A DNA stretch of 64,000 bases from Pseudomonadota bacterium (GTDB lineage: Bacteria; Pseudomonadota; Gammaproteobacteria; Steroidobacterales; Steroidobacteraceae), in assembly GCA_021808195.1 (NCBI GenBank), contig JAKBCE010000013.1, positions 20,682-84,681 on the forward strand. The letters are read 5' to 3'. Below are positions 37,814 to 46,200 of this stretch, piece by piece. Every line of letters starts with the position of its first letter. Positions within the stretch are counted from its first letter, which is position 1. A program made the position numbers and the translations under genes. The notes under the pieces are model-generated. The model saw only the letters and a list, made by a program, of their open reading frames with translations. It did no database searches and was not told the DNA's origin.

Positions 37814-38018
37814 CGGCCGCGTGCTCAGCGAGCGAGCACGGGCAGCGCGCCCGCCGCGCTCGACACGCCGTACCCGGCTCCCCGGCACCCCGGGACCGTC
37901 ACTGCCCACGCACTGCTTGCCTGCATGACCTGCTTTCGCTGCAACACGCGCCACGCTGCGGCGCCCGGCGCGCAAGCATAGCGGCGGGCGCCGCGCTGCG
38001 CGAGCGAGGCTGCGGCTT

Positions 38019-38276
38019 TCAGACTCGCCGCTCGCTGAGCTCGACCCAGATGCCGCGCTCACACTTCAGAGCGGTGCATCCGCTGAGCACCTGCGCCCCG
38101 TCTCGATAGCGCACGTCGTTGAAGTAGCAGCCGTCGGCTTCATCCCCGACCTGCTCGCGCAGCAGCTCGAACGACTCCTGCGGATCGCTTTGCCAGGGGG
38201 AGTTGCGCCGCTCGGGGTCGACTGTGCCGACCTGCGGCACTGTGCCGGTGCCCTGGACGTCCACTTCTCGGTTCAT
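38019..38276 (-). CDS. Small DUF1496-like protein
   Basis: An 85-residue protein with no signal peptide. The C-terminal half GCYFNDVRYRDGAQVLSG..LKCERGIWVEL has the spaced Cys pair and aromatic pattern of DUF1496/YnjH-like small proteins, of unknown function. ATG 38276 has GGGAG six bases upstream, which supports this short start over the much longer open frame that runs antisense to nothing recognisable. It lies between the acuI-like gene and murJ, same strand. Confidence 0.65.
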   Translation of the reverse strand: MNREVDVQGTGTVPQVGTVDPERRNSPWQSDPQESFELLREQVGDEADGCYFNDVRYRDGAQVLSGCTALKCERGIWVELSERRV

Positions 38277-38308
38277 GTCTCGCTCCCCGGTGCCCGCAGG
38301 CACCCTGA

Positions 38309-39310
38309 TCAGATCTCTGCGGCGAGCCGCACCACGTAGCGCCCGCGCGCCTGCCCGGCGATCAGTTCGCGCGCCGCCTGCGCGACCTGCTCCAGAGAGA
38401 TGATTTCGCGCACTACGCGCGGCTCGATGCGCTGCGGCCGCCAGGGGCCTGCCAGCTGCTGCCACAACGCCAAACGCCACTCGCGGGGCACCTGTACGGA
38501 GTGGATGCCGAGCAGACTCACCCCACGCAGAATCAGCGGCATGACCGTGGTGTTGAGCGCTGCGGAGTGCGCCAGCCCGATACACGCGATGTTGCCCCAG
38601 GGTTTGACGGTGCGCGTGAGGTAGCTCAGCACTTCCCCGCCGAGGTTATCCACCGCCCCGCCCCACACGGCCTTCTCGAGCGGTTTGGAGCCGAAGTCGA
38701 GTTGCGCACGGTCGATCACCTCATCGGCACCGAGTTCCTCCAGCTGGGGCGCCGCTTCGGGCTTGCCAGTGATCGCGGCGGTGCGAAAGCCCGCCTGCTT
38801 CAGCAGCATCAGCGCAATGCTGCCGACCCCGCCGCTCGCGCCGGTGACGGCGATCGGACCCTGCTCGGGCGACTGATGATTCTCGAGCAGCCGCCGCAGG
38901 GCAAGCGCTGCGGTGAACCCAGCGGTGCCGAGCGCCATCGCCTCGCACAGCGTCAGCCCGGCAGGCAGCGGCACGAGCGCATCGGCGGGCAGCTGCGCGT
39001 ATTCGGCGAGACCACCATCGAGCCACTCACCGAGACCGGCGCCCGTGGCGAGCACGCGGTCGCCGGGTTGGAAGGCTGGATCCTCGCTCGCCTCGACGAC
39101 CCCGGACAGATCGATCCCGGCCACTCGCGGATAGCCACGCATGATCGTACCGCGGCCGGTAATGGCAAGGGCGTCCTTATAATTGAGCCCGGAGTACGCC
39201 ACGCGCACACGCACCGCGCCGGGGTTTAACTGCTCGAGCGAAATCGACTCCAGCGTCGCCGTCGGGCCGTGCGGACTCTGGTGGACTCGGAGGGCTTTGA
39301 ACGTCGGCAT
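38309..39310 (-). CDS. AcuI/YhdH-family acrylyl-CoA reductase-like oxidoreductase
   Basis: A 333-residue medium-chain reductase. YSGLNYKDALAITGRGTIMRGYPRVAGIDLSG, GTAGFTAALAL and TGASGGVGSIALMLLK are YhdH/AcuI signatures. The family reduces acrylyl-CoA to propionyl-CoA with NADPH, detoxifying a reactive intermediate. ATG 39310 is preferred to a GTG two codons upstream. It is divergent from the paaJ-like thiolase gene. Confidence 0.92.
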   Translation of the reverse strand: MPTFKALRVHQSPHGPTATLESISLEQLNPGAVRVRVAYSGLNYKDALAITGRGTIMRGYPRVAGIDLSGVVEASEDPAFQPGDRVLATGAGLGEWLDGGLAEYAQLPADALVPLPAGLTLCEAMALGTAGFTAALALRRLLENHQSPEQGPIAVTGASGGVGSIALMLLKQAGFRTAAITGKPEAAPQLEELGADEVIDRAQLDFGSKPLEKAVWGGAVDNLGGEVLSYLTRTVKPWGNIACIGLAHSAALNTTVMPLILRGVSLLGIHSVQVPREWRLALWQQLAGPWRPQRIEPRVVREIISLEQVAQAARELIAGQARGRYVVRLAAEI

Positions 39311-39458
39311 GCGCACGCCTGGTTTGCGGTGAGGCAGCTATTCTATCGAGGCCCGTTGCGCCCCGAAGCCCGGGAATCCCGCAGCGCGCACCGTGGTCAA
39401 ACCGGTGTGGATGCAGTACTTTAAGAGTCCTTTAATTTCAAATAGTTGGATGCCACTA

Positions 39459-40664
39459 ATGACTCAGGCACTCATCTGCGATGCCATCCGCACGCCGTTT
39501 GGCCGCTACGGCGGGGTGCTCGCGGGCGTGCGCACCGACGATCTGGCGGCAATTCCGCTGCGCGCGCTGCTTGAGCGCCATCCCGAGGTGGACTGGGCGC
39601 GGCTCGATGATGTGTACCTCGGGTGCGCCAATCAGGCTGGCGAGGACAACCGCAACGTCGCGCGCATGGCGGTGCTGCTCGCCGGGCTGCCCGAATCCGT
39701 CCCCGCCTCGACCGTCAACCGGCTGTGCGGCTCGAGCCTCGATGCGATTGCGATTGCGGCGCGCACCATTGCCGCCGGCGAGGCGCAGCTGATGATCGCC
39801 GGCGGCGTCGAGAGCATGACCCGCGCGCCCTTCGTCCTGAGCAAGGCCGCGCACGCGTTTGAGCGCAGCGCCACACTCGAGGACACCACCCTCGGCTGGC
39901 GCTTCGTCAACCCGCTGATCCGCAGCCGCTTCGGAATTGATTCGATGGCCGAGACCGCCGAGAACCTGGTGGCCGAACGCGCCATCTCACGAGCCGATCA
40001 GGACGCGTTCGCACTGCGCAGCCAGCAACGCTACGTGCGCGCCATGACACGCGGATTCTTCGCCCGGGAAATCGTGCCGGTCAGCACGGCGCGTGCGAAA
40101 CACCCGCCGCAACGCATCGAACAGGATGAGCATCCGCGGCCCGACACCTCGCTCGAAGCGCTCGGCAAGCTCAAAGGCATCGTGCGCCCGGATGGATCGG
40201 TCACCGCCGGCAACGCCTCGGGCATCAACGACGGAGCGGCCGCGGTGCTCCTCGCCAGCGAGGCTGCCGCCGTGCGCTATGGCCTGACACCGCGTGCCCG
40301 AGTACTCGGCAGCGCCGTCGCCGGCGTGCCGCCGCGGATCATGGGCATAGGGCCGGCGCCGGCGACGCGCAAGCTCCTCGAGCGCACCGGCTTGTCACTC
40401 GCCGCACTCGATGTCATCGAACTCAACGAGGCGTTCGCGGCGCAATCGCTCGCCGTGCTGCGCGAGCTCGGCCTGCCGGACGATGCCGAGCAGGTGAACC
40501 CGAACGGCGGTGCCATCGCCATCGGGCATCCGCTCGGCGCCAGTGGTGCGCGCCTGGTAGCCACCGCGCTCAGCCAACTCGAAGCCGCCGGCGGCAAGCG
40601 CGCGCTGTGCACGATGTGCATTGGCGTCGGGCAGGGGATCGCGCTGCTGATCGAGCGGCTGTGA
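39459..40664 (+). CDS. paaJ: 3-oxoadipyl-CoA / 3-oxo-5,6-dehydrosuberyl-CoA thiolase (PaaJ/PcaF-like)
   Basis: A 401-residue thiolase opening MTQALICDAIRTPFGRYGG..GVRTDDLAAIPLRALLERHP, a start particular to the beta-ketoadipyl-CoA thiolases PaaJ and PcaF. The active residues are NRLCGSSLDAI, GGAIAIGHPLGASGA and CTMCIGVGQG. It completes phenylacetate catabolism, giving acetyl- and succinyl-CoA. ATG 39459 matches family starts; ATG 39450 is possible. It stands about 31 kb from the paa operon, with no paa or pca genes beside it, so either pathway is possible. Confidence 0.88.
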   Translation: MTQALICDAIRTPFGRYGGVLAGVRTDDLAAIPLRALLERHPEVDWARLDDVYLGCANQAGEDNRNVARMAVLLAGLPESVPASTVNRLCGSSLDAIAIAARTIAAGEAQLMIAGGVESMTRAPFVLSKAAHAFERSATLEDTTLGWRFVNPLIRSRFGIDSMAETAENLVAERAISRADQDAFALRSQQRYVRAMTRGFFAREIVPVSTARAKHPPQRIEQDEHPRPDTSLEALGKLKGIVRPDGSVTAGNASGINDGAAAVLLASEAAAVRYGLTPRARVLGSAVAGVPPRIMGIGPAPATRKLLERTGLSLAALDVIELNEAFAAQSLAVLRELGLPDDAEQVNPNGGAIAIGHPLGASGARLVATALSQLEAAGGKRALCTMCIGVGQGIALLIERL

Positions 40665-40676
40665 AATCCGGCGAGC

Positions 40677-41387
40677 TCAGCTTACCCGCACGCGCAGCGG
40701 CTCGAGACCGCTGCAGCTCGCCTCCATCAACTCGCCGCGCTCGACCGGACCGACCCCGGCAGGCGTGCCGGTGAAAATCAAATCGCCCGGCACGAGTGTC
40801 CAGGCCGCCGAGAGGTGCGCGATGATTTCCGGCACGCTCCAGATCATCTGGCTCACGGCGCTGCGCTGACGCTCGGCCCCATTGAGGTGCAGAGCAATCT
40901 CGCCGGCGAGGATGTCGCTCGCCTGCGCACGCGGGGTGATCGGACCGAGCGGTGCGGACTGATCGAATCCCTTACCGATGCACCACGGCGCGGAGCGCTT
41001 TTTCATCTCGGCCTGCAAATCCCGGCGCGTCATGTCGAGTCCCACCGCGTAGCCAAACACGTGCTCGAGCGCACCGGCGACCTCAATGTCACGACCACCG
41101 GTGCCGATCGCGACGACGAGCTCCACCTCGTGGTGCAGGTTGTGCGTCAGGCTCGGATAGGCCATCACACCGATCTCCCCGGACTGCACCGGCAGCAGCG
41201 CATCGGCGGGCTTGAGAAAAAACACCGGCGGCTCGCGGCCACTACGGCCCATCTCCTGGGCGTGGGCCAGATAGTTCGAGCCGACGCAGTAGATGCGATG
41301 CACAGGGAAACGTGCGTTCGTACCGCATACCGCAGCGCTGACGAGGGGGGGCGGAGCAAACAGGTATTGCATGGATAAAGTGGTCAT
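40677..41387 (-). CDS. Fumarylacetoacetate hydrolase-family protein
   Basis: A 236-residue FAH-fold enzyme. RIYCVGSNYLAHAQEMG, HHEVELVVAIG (metal-binding Glu residues), GYAVGLDMTRRDLQ, KGFDQSAPLGPI and DLIFTGTPAGVGPV are family signatures. Members hydrolyse C-C bonds of acylpyruvates or decarboxylate oxaloacetate-like acids late in aromatic degradation. It converges on the paaJ-like gene, 12 bp apart. ATG 41387 is used; ATG 41372 would also fit. The exact substrate is unclear. Confidence 0.88.
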   Translation of the reverse strand: MTTLSMQYLFAPPPLVSAAVCGTNARFPVHRIYCVGSNYLAHAQEMGRSGREPPVFFLKPADALLPVQSGEIGVMAYPSLTHNLHHEVELVVAIGTGGRDIEVAGALEHVFGYAVGLDMTRRDLQAEMKKRSAPWCIGKGFDQSAPLGPITPRAQASDILAGEIALHLNGAERQRSAVSQMIWSVPEIIAHLSAAWTLVPGDLIFTGTPAGVGPVERGELMEASCSGLEPLRVRVS

Positions 41388-41624
41388 CGACGAGGGATGT
41401 CGATCAGTCTAACCGGGCCGCGCCGCGTGCGTCCAACGCGCAGCGGGACAGGGCGAGTGTCGCCGATTCGATCGCCGCACAGCGGTCACGCTCCGCATCG
41501 AGACGCGGCGCCGATGCGCTGCGCGCAACTCACCCGCACCACGCCGTGCTGCGGCTGCTCGGAGCCCCCGCAGATCCGGCGGCAGTACCTTGGCCTTCGC
41601 CCGGCATGCCCGGATGCACTGGCC

Positions 41625-41819
41625 CTAGGGCCGCCCCCTCAGCAACCGGGCCGGCAGCATGACCAGCGCGCGCAAGAACTCAAAGACGCCATCGACCACG
41701 ATGCCGACGAGGCGCAGCGGCAGCAACAGCAGCCACACCAACGGCCAGAGCAGCAGCGCCAGCACGGCAATTGGCCAGCAGAGCACGAACAGCAGCAACC
41801 ACAGAAGCAGTTTGATCAT
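41625..41819 (-). CDS. Small hydrophobic membrane protein
   Basis: A 64-residue protein that is almost wholly hydrophobic: two or three membrane spans made of Leu, Trp and Val (LLLWLLLFVLCWPIAVLALLL; LVWLLLLPLRLVGIVVDGVF), ending in RLLRGRP. The Trp/Leu/Pro pattern is not what an antisense shadow would give. Function unknown. It sits alone between a FAH-family gene and the S10 peptidases. Confidence 0.6.
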   Translation of the reverse strand: MIKLLLWLLLFVLCWPIAVLALLLWPLVWLLLLPLRLVGIVVDGVFEFLRALVMLPARLLRGRP

Positions 41820-42137
41820 GCGCGGACGCTAGCGCGGTCCTGGTGCCGGAACAAGTCGACCCCTCCGAACGCCGCCGAGGCGCCGACCAGGCTCGGGGCA
41901 CGCCTGCCGAGGGCATGGATCGGGAGTCGGCCCATCGCCTCTCAGCCCTCGGCAGGGTGCGCGAGGCGATGCCGATCTGCTCGTTTCGTCGCGGCCGACG
42001 GGGCGTTCGCCGCAAAAGCGCCCCTCGCAGCGGCCGGCTTGCGCCCCGTGCCGAGACGGATGCGGCATCATATGGGCTGCTCGGCCCCACGAATCAGTTC
42101 ACCAAATATCGAGCCCGAGCGCTGGAGGAGCACCCGA
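41820..42137. other. Intergenic region before S10 peptidase genes
   Basis: About 318 bp without a supported gene. It should hold the promoter of the S10 peptidase operon. The peptidase frame is open through it, but the start at 42138 has the ribosome site and signal peptide. I see no clear promoter boxes. Confidence 0.5.
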
Positions 42138-43757
42138 ATGAAGCCCGTTGTTGCACTCGCGGCAGTTCTCTCTTTGGCCGCGTGCGAGGCTTGTGTCACG
42201 CCCGCGTTCGCCGCTGGCCACAAGACCCCGCCCCCGCCCTCCGCGGCGGCGGCATCCGCATTGTTTACGCCGCAGGCCGTCAAAAGCTACGGCACGGTGA
42301 CGGTCGGTGGCCACAAGATCGCCTACGAGGCGGTGGCCGGGACACTCATCGTTCACCCCAAGGGCTGGAACGACGCAGCCACCCCGGCTGTCGGCAAAGA
42401 CGCACTCGGCACAGCGAACGGCCCGCCAGCGGCGTCGGTGTTTTACGTGGCGTATTTCAAGCGTGGCGTGCCCGCGCATGATCGGCCGATCACGTTCCTC
42501 TACAACGGCGGCCCGGGCTCCTCGACCGTATGGCTGCACATGGGCGCATTCGGCCCGGTGCGCGTTGTGACCAATAACGACACGCATACCCCGGCTGCCC
42601 CCTACGGCATCATCAAGAACAAATACAGCCTGCTCGACGCCACGGACCTGGTGTTCATCGACGCGCCGGGTACCGGCTACAGCCGCATAGAAGGCAAGGA
42701 TGCTGCCAAGGCATTCTATGGCGTTGATCCCGACGCGCACGCCTTTGCCTCGTTCATCACCCAGTTCCTGACGCGCTATCAGCGCTGGAACTCCCCGAAG
42801 TACCTGCTCGGCGAAAGCTACGGGACGCCGCGCTCGGCGGTACTGATCAAGGATCTGTCTCTCGATCGCAACGTCGATTTCAACGGCGTAATTCTGCTCT
42901 CGCAGATTCTGAACTTCGCGCTGAACGCCGATGCACCGGGCAGCAACCCCGGCGTCGAGTTGCCCTATGAGCTGGCGCTGCCGAGCATGGCTGCCACCGC
43001 CTGGTATCACCATGCGCTGACCTCCAGGCCCGCGAAACTGCGCCCGTTCCTGCAGCAGGTCGAGCAGTTCGCCATGGGACCGTATGCCGATGCGCTGGCC
43101 CAAGGCGCGAGTCTGCCGACGAGCACGCGCCAGAGCATCGCCGAGCAGATGCACCAGTACATCGGCCTGCCGGTATCGTACCTGCTGAAGGCGAACCTGC
43201 AGGTGAGCGGCCCGGAATTCGAGCACGAATTGCTGAGCGACGACGACATGACGACCGGCCGGCTCGACTCGCGTTTCCAGGGTCCGTCCATGGATCCGCT
43301 GAGTCGCACGGCTTTCTATGATCCGCAGTCCGCAGCCATCAGCTCCGCGTACGTGAGTGCATTCAACGCTTACGCGAGCAAGGACCTGCACTACCGGACG
43401 AACCTGCGCTACCTGCCGGTGATCTCGACGCACTGGGACTTCAAGCATCGCCCGCCCGGTGCGCCGATTGCAGTACCGATCGCCACCAATGTGATGCCGG
43501 ACCTCGCCACGGCGATGAAGTACGACCCGCTGCTGAAGGTCATGTTGAACGGCGGCTACTTCGATCTCGCCACCCCCTTCTTCGAGGGAATGTACGAGAT
43601 GCATCATCTGCAGATCCCGGCGAACCTGCAGTCAAATATTTCCTACCATTATTACAAGTCGGGGCACATGATCTACGTGAACATTCCCGCTCTGAAGCAG
43701 CTGCACGCCAACATTGCGGCCTTCATCCGTAAGACCGACAACGTTTCAGGAGGCTGA
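42138..43757 (+). CDS. Secreted S10-family serine carboxypeptidase, copy 1
   Basis: A 539-residue exported protein. MKPVVALAAVLSLAACEACVTPAFA is a signal peptide; the Cys near its end might allow lipidation, but there is no clear lipobox. The S10 features are FLYNGGPGSSTVWLHMGAFGP (oxyanion hole), GESYGTPR with the catalytic Ser, a late Asp region (KVMLNGGYFDLATP) and YKSGHMIYV with the catalytic His. It would remove C-terminal residues from peptides in the periplasm or outside. ATG 42138 follows GGAGGAG. Copy 2 begins 2 bp after its stop. Confidence 0.9.
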   Translation: MKPVVALAAVLSLAACEACVTPAFAAGHKTPPPPSAAAASALFTPQAVKSYGTVTVGGHKIAYEAVAGTLIVHPKGWNDAATPAVGKDALGTANGPPAASVFYVAYFKRGVPAHDRPITFLYNGGPGSSTVWLHMGAFGPVRVVTNNDTHTPAAPYGIIKNKYSLLDATDLVFIDAPGTGYSRIEGKDAAKAFYGVDPDAHAFASFITQFLTRYQRWNSPKYLLGESYGTPRSAVLIKDLSLDRNVDFNGVILLSQILNFALNADAPGSNPGVELPYELALPSMAATAWYHHALTSRPAKLRPFLQQVEQFAMGPYADALAQGASLPTSTRQSIAEQMHQYIGLPVSYLLKANLQVSGPEFEHELLSDDDMTTGRLDSRFQGPSMDPLSRTAFYDPQSAAISSAYVSAFNAYASKDLHYRTNLRYLPVISTHWDFKHRPPGAPIAVPIATNVMPDLATAMKYDPLLKVMLNGGYFDLATPFFEGMYEMHHLQIPANLQSNISYHYYKSGHMIYVNIPALKQLHANIAAFIRKTDNVSGG

Positions 43758-43759
43758 CC

Positions 43760-45403
43760 ATGAGCGCAACTGTGCGAATCGGAATCCTGCGGCAAGCCGG
43801 CCGCGCGCTGGCGGCCGTCTCGGCGCTGACGCTAACACTGGTGGCAGTGCCGGCGCTGGCGGGCGCGGCGCAACCTGCCGGGCAGCCCACCCACAACAAC
43901 CCCTACTTCCGCACCGTCACCAGCACCACTGAGGGAACGGTGACGGTTGAAGGCAAGACCATCCACTACCACGCCGTGGCGGGCATGATCGTGGTGCACG
44001 CCGCCGGCTGGAACGATGCCACGGATGCCTACGGACCGGGACAGCCCGCTGCGGGCCAAGCAAAGTCGGTGCCGCCTGAGGCGTCGATGTTCTACGTCGC
44101 GTATTTCAAGGACGGCGCCAATCCCAGCAAGCGCCCTATCACCTTCCTCTACAACGGGGGACCGGGTTCCTCTTCGGTGTGGCTGCACATGGGCGCATTC
44201 GGGCCTCGCCGCGTCGTCACCAGCGACCACACGCACACCCCACCGGCGCCCTACCAGCTGGTCGACAACCACTACAGCCTGCTCGATGCCAGCGATCTGG
44301 TGTTCGTCGATGCACCCGGTACCGGGTTCGGCCGGGTGCGCGGCGCGGATGCCGCCAAACACTTCTTCGGCGCCGACCAGGACGTGCATGCGTTCTCTGA
44401 ATTCATCATGCAGTTCCTGTCGAAGTACGGCCGGTGGAATTCGCCAAAATACCTGTTCGGGGAAAGTTACGGCACGCCGCGCTCGGCGAACCTAATCAAC
44501 GTCCTCACGACGGACGACAACATCGACTTCAACGGTGTGATTCTGCTCTCGCAGATCCTCAACTACGACAACTCCACCGGACTTGCGCAGTTCGACCCGG
44601 GCATCGACATATCGTACGAACTGGCGCTACCGAGCATGACGGCCACCGCGTGGTATCACCACATGCTGCCCGACAGCTCGCAACCGCTGAAGCCGCTGCT
44701 CACCCAGGTCGAGCACTTCGCGCTGACCCAGTACGCCCAGGCGCTGCGGGCAGGCTCGCAGCTGAGTTCGGCGGACTTCGATGCGGTTGCTGCCAAACTG
44801 CACGAGTACACCGGTCTGCCGGTCTCGTACATCGAGAAGGCGAATCTGCGCATCGACGGCGGTCAGTTCGAGCACGAGCTGCTCGCCACCCGGGATGAAA
44901 CCACGGGGCGGCTCGATACCCGATTCTCCGGTCCCTCGCTCAACCCACTCAGCGAGCGCGCCGAGTACGATCCGCAGTCCTCGGCCATCAGCTCCGCTTA
45001 CGTCGCAGCGTTCAACTCCTACGTGCGAGAGGACCTGCACTACGGCGACAGCATGAAGTATCTGCCGGAAATTCCGCTGTGGCGCACGTGGGATTTCACG
45101 CATCGCCCGCCCGGGGCGAGCTTCGGGTTCCCTCAGGCACTCAATGTGATACCCGACCTCGCCAATGCAATGAAGCAGGACCCCAACCTTAAGGTCATGC
45201 TGAATGGTGGTTACTTCGACCTCGCTACGCCGTTCTTCGAGGGCATGTACGAAATGCAGCATCTGCCGATGCCGCGCAAGCTGCAGGCAAACATCCAGTA
45301 CCATTACTACATGTCCGGGCACATGGTGTATGTGCACGTGCCGGCGCTGAAGCAGCTGCACGACAACGTGGCCGCTTTCATCGCCTCGACCGATCAGCAG
45401 TAA
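43760..45403 (+). CDS. Secreted S10-family serine carboxypeptidase, copy 2
   Basis: A 547-residue paralogue of the preceding gene, alike along its whole length. The N-terminal segment RQAGRALAAVSALTLTLVAVPALAGA is the signal peptide. Catalytic elements match copy 1: NGGPGSSSVWLHMGAFGP, GESYGTPRSAN, LNGGYFDLATPFFEGMYEM and YMSGHMVYVHVPAL. ATG 43760 follows AGGAGG. The two differ mainly in the N-terminal region and around residues 160-330, so they may have different peptide preferences. A strong terminator follows. Confidence 0.9.
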   Translation: MSATVRIGILRQAGRALAAVSALTLTLVAVPALAGAAQPAGQPTHNNPYFRTVTSTTEGTVTVEGKTIHYHAVAGMIVVHAAGWNDATDAYGPGQPAAGQAKSVPPEASMFYVAYFKDGANPSKRPITFLYNGGPGSSSVWLHMGAFGPRRVVTSDHTHTPPAPYQLVDNHYSLLDASDLVFVDAPGTGFGRVRGADAAKHFFGADQDVHAFSEFIMQFLSKYGRWNSPKYLFGESYGTPRSANLINVLTTDDNIDFNGVILLSQILNYDNSTGLAQFDPGIDISYELALPSMTATAWYHHMLPDSSQPLKPLLTQVEHFALTQYAQALRAGSQLSSADFDAVAAKLHEYTGLPVSYIEKANLRIDGGQFEHELLATRDETTGRLDTRFSGPSLNPLSERAEYDPQSSAISSAYVAAFNSYVREDLHYGDSMKYLPEIPLWRTWDFTHRPPGASFGFPQALNVIPDLANAMKQDPNLKVMLNGGYFDLATPFFEGMYEMQHLPMPRKLQANIQYHYYMSGHMVYVHVPALKQLHDNVAAFIASTDQQ

Positions 45404-45420
45404 CAGCAGAACGCTCGTTC

Positions 45421-45461
45421 GCGCCCGGCGGGGACACTCTCCTCCCGGGCGCTTTCTTTTT
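45421..45461 (+). terminator. Rho-independent terminator after S10 pair
   Basis: GCGCCCGG (45421-45428) pairs with CCGGGCGC (45445-45452), followed by TTTCTTTTT (45453-45461). It is a classical intrinsic terminator for the carboxypeptidase operon. Confidence 0.85.
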
Positions 45462-45557
45462 CTGGGAACCGCCCGCTCGGCATGCGACCCTGCCGATCAG
45501 CACCTTCTGCTATAGTGGTTCGCGCCGAGCGCCATCCGCAACGTCCACTGAGAGACC

Positions 45558-46043
45558 GTGACTCCGGTCGAGCCGCACATCCGCCTCGCCACCCCCGAGG
45601 ATGCCGGCGCCGTCAGCGCGCTGATCAGCCACTTCAGTGAGATCTATCTGCTCTCGCCCACCGCCGAAGAGGCAGCTGCCTTCTTCGCTACCATCAGCGA
45701 ACCGGCCATTCGCACGCTGATCGGACGCGCCGACATGACCTACCTCGTGGCGGCCTCCGAGGGGCAGCCGCTCGCGGGCGCTGCAGCCCTGCGCAGCGAC
45801 GGTCTGCTGTTTCATCTCTTCGTGCACTCGAGCTGCCAGGGGCACGGTCTGGGGCGGCGGCTGTGGGAATGCCTGCGCGACCGGGCGTACCGCTCAGGCC
45901 ACCACGGGTCCTTCACCGTGCACGCGAGCCTCAATGCCGTACCGGTGTACGAGCACTTCGGCTTCAAGGTGAGCGGCGCGAGCCTGATGCGCCTCGGCGG
46001 AGTGTCGGTCCCGATGCGTCTCGACCCCCCGTCTGCGGGTTGA
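45558..46043 (+). CDS. GNAT-family N-acetyltransferase
   Basis: A 161-residue acetyltransferase with the acetyl-CoA loop VHSSCQGHGLGRRLWECL (Q/RxxGxG/A) near residue 95 and a terminal NAVPVYEHFGFKVSG. It transfers acetyl groups to an unknown amine or amino acid. The start is a GTG at 45558; no ATG is available in this frame. It stands alone between the S10 terminator and the M20D gene. Confidence 0.85.
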   Translation: MTPVEPHIRLATPEDAGAVSALISHFSEIYLLSPTAEEAAAFFATISEPAIRTLIGRADMTYLVAASEGQPLAGAAALRSDGLLFHLFVHSSCQGHGLGRRLWECLRDRAYRSGHHGSFTVHASLNAVPVYEHFGFKVSGASLMRLGGVSVPMRLDPPSAG

Positions 46044-46200
46044 CAACCGCGAGCCCCCACGCCGGAGCACCAGCACAGTACACTGTGCCGAACCCACCCT
46101 CGCGGACCGTCTGATGGGGGCGACTCGCACCAGTGAGCGCCGGGCGCACATCGCACCAACGCCATCCGCTCGTGCCGCAGCGATTCTGGAGGAAACGGCC

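Noticed and set aside
37814..38062. Upstream extension of murJ
   Set aside because: The added residues are low-complexity Arg/Ala/Ser and would precede the normal MurJ N-terminus.
42099..43607. 502-codon open frame on the minus strand
   Set aside because: Antisense to the first S10 peptidase, whose catalytic motifs and signal peptide are intact.
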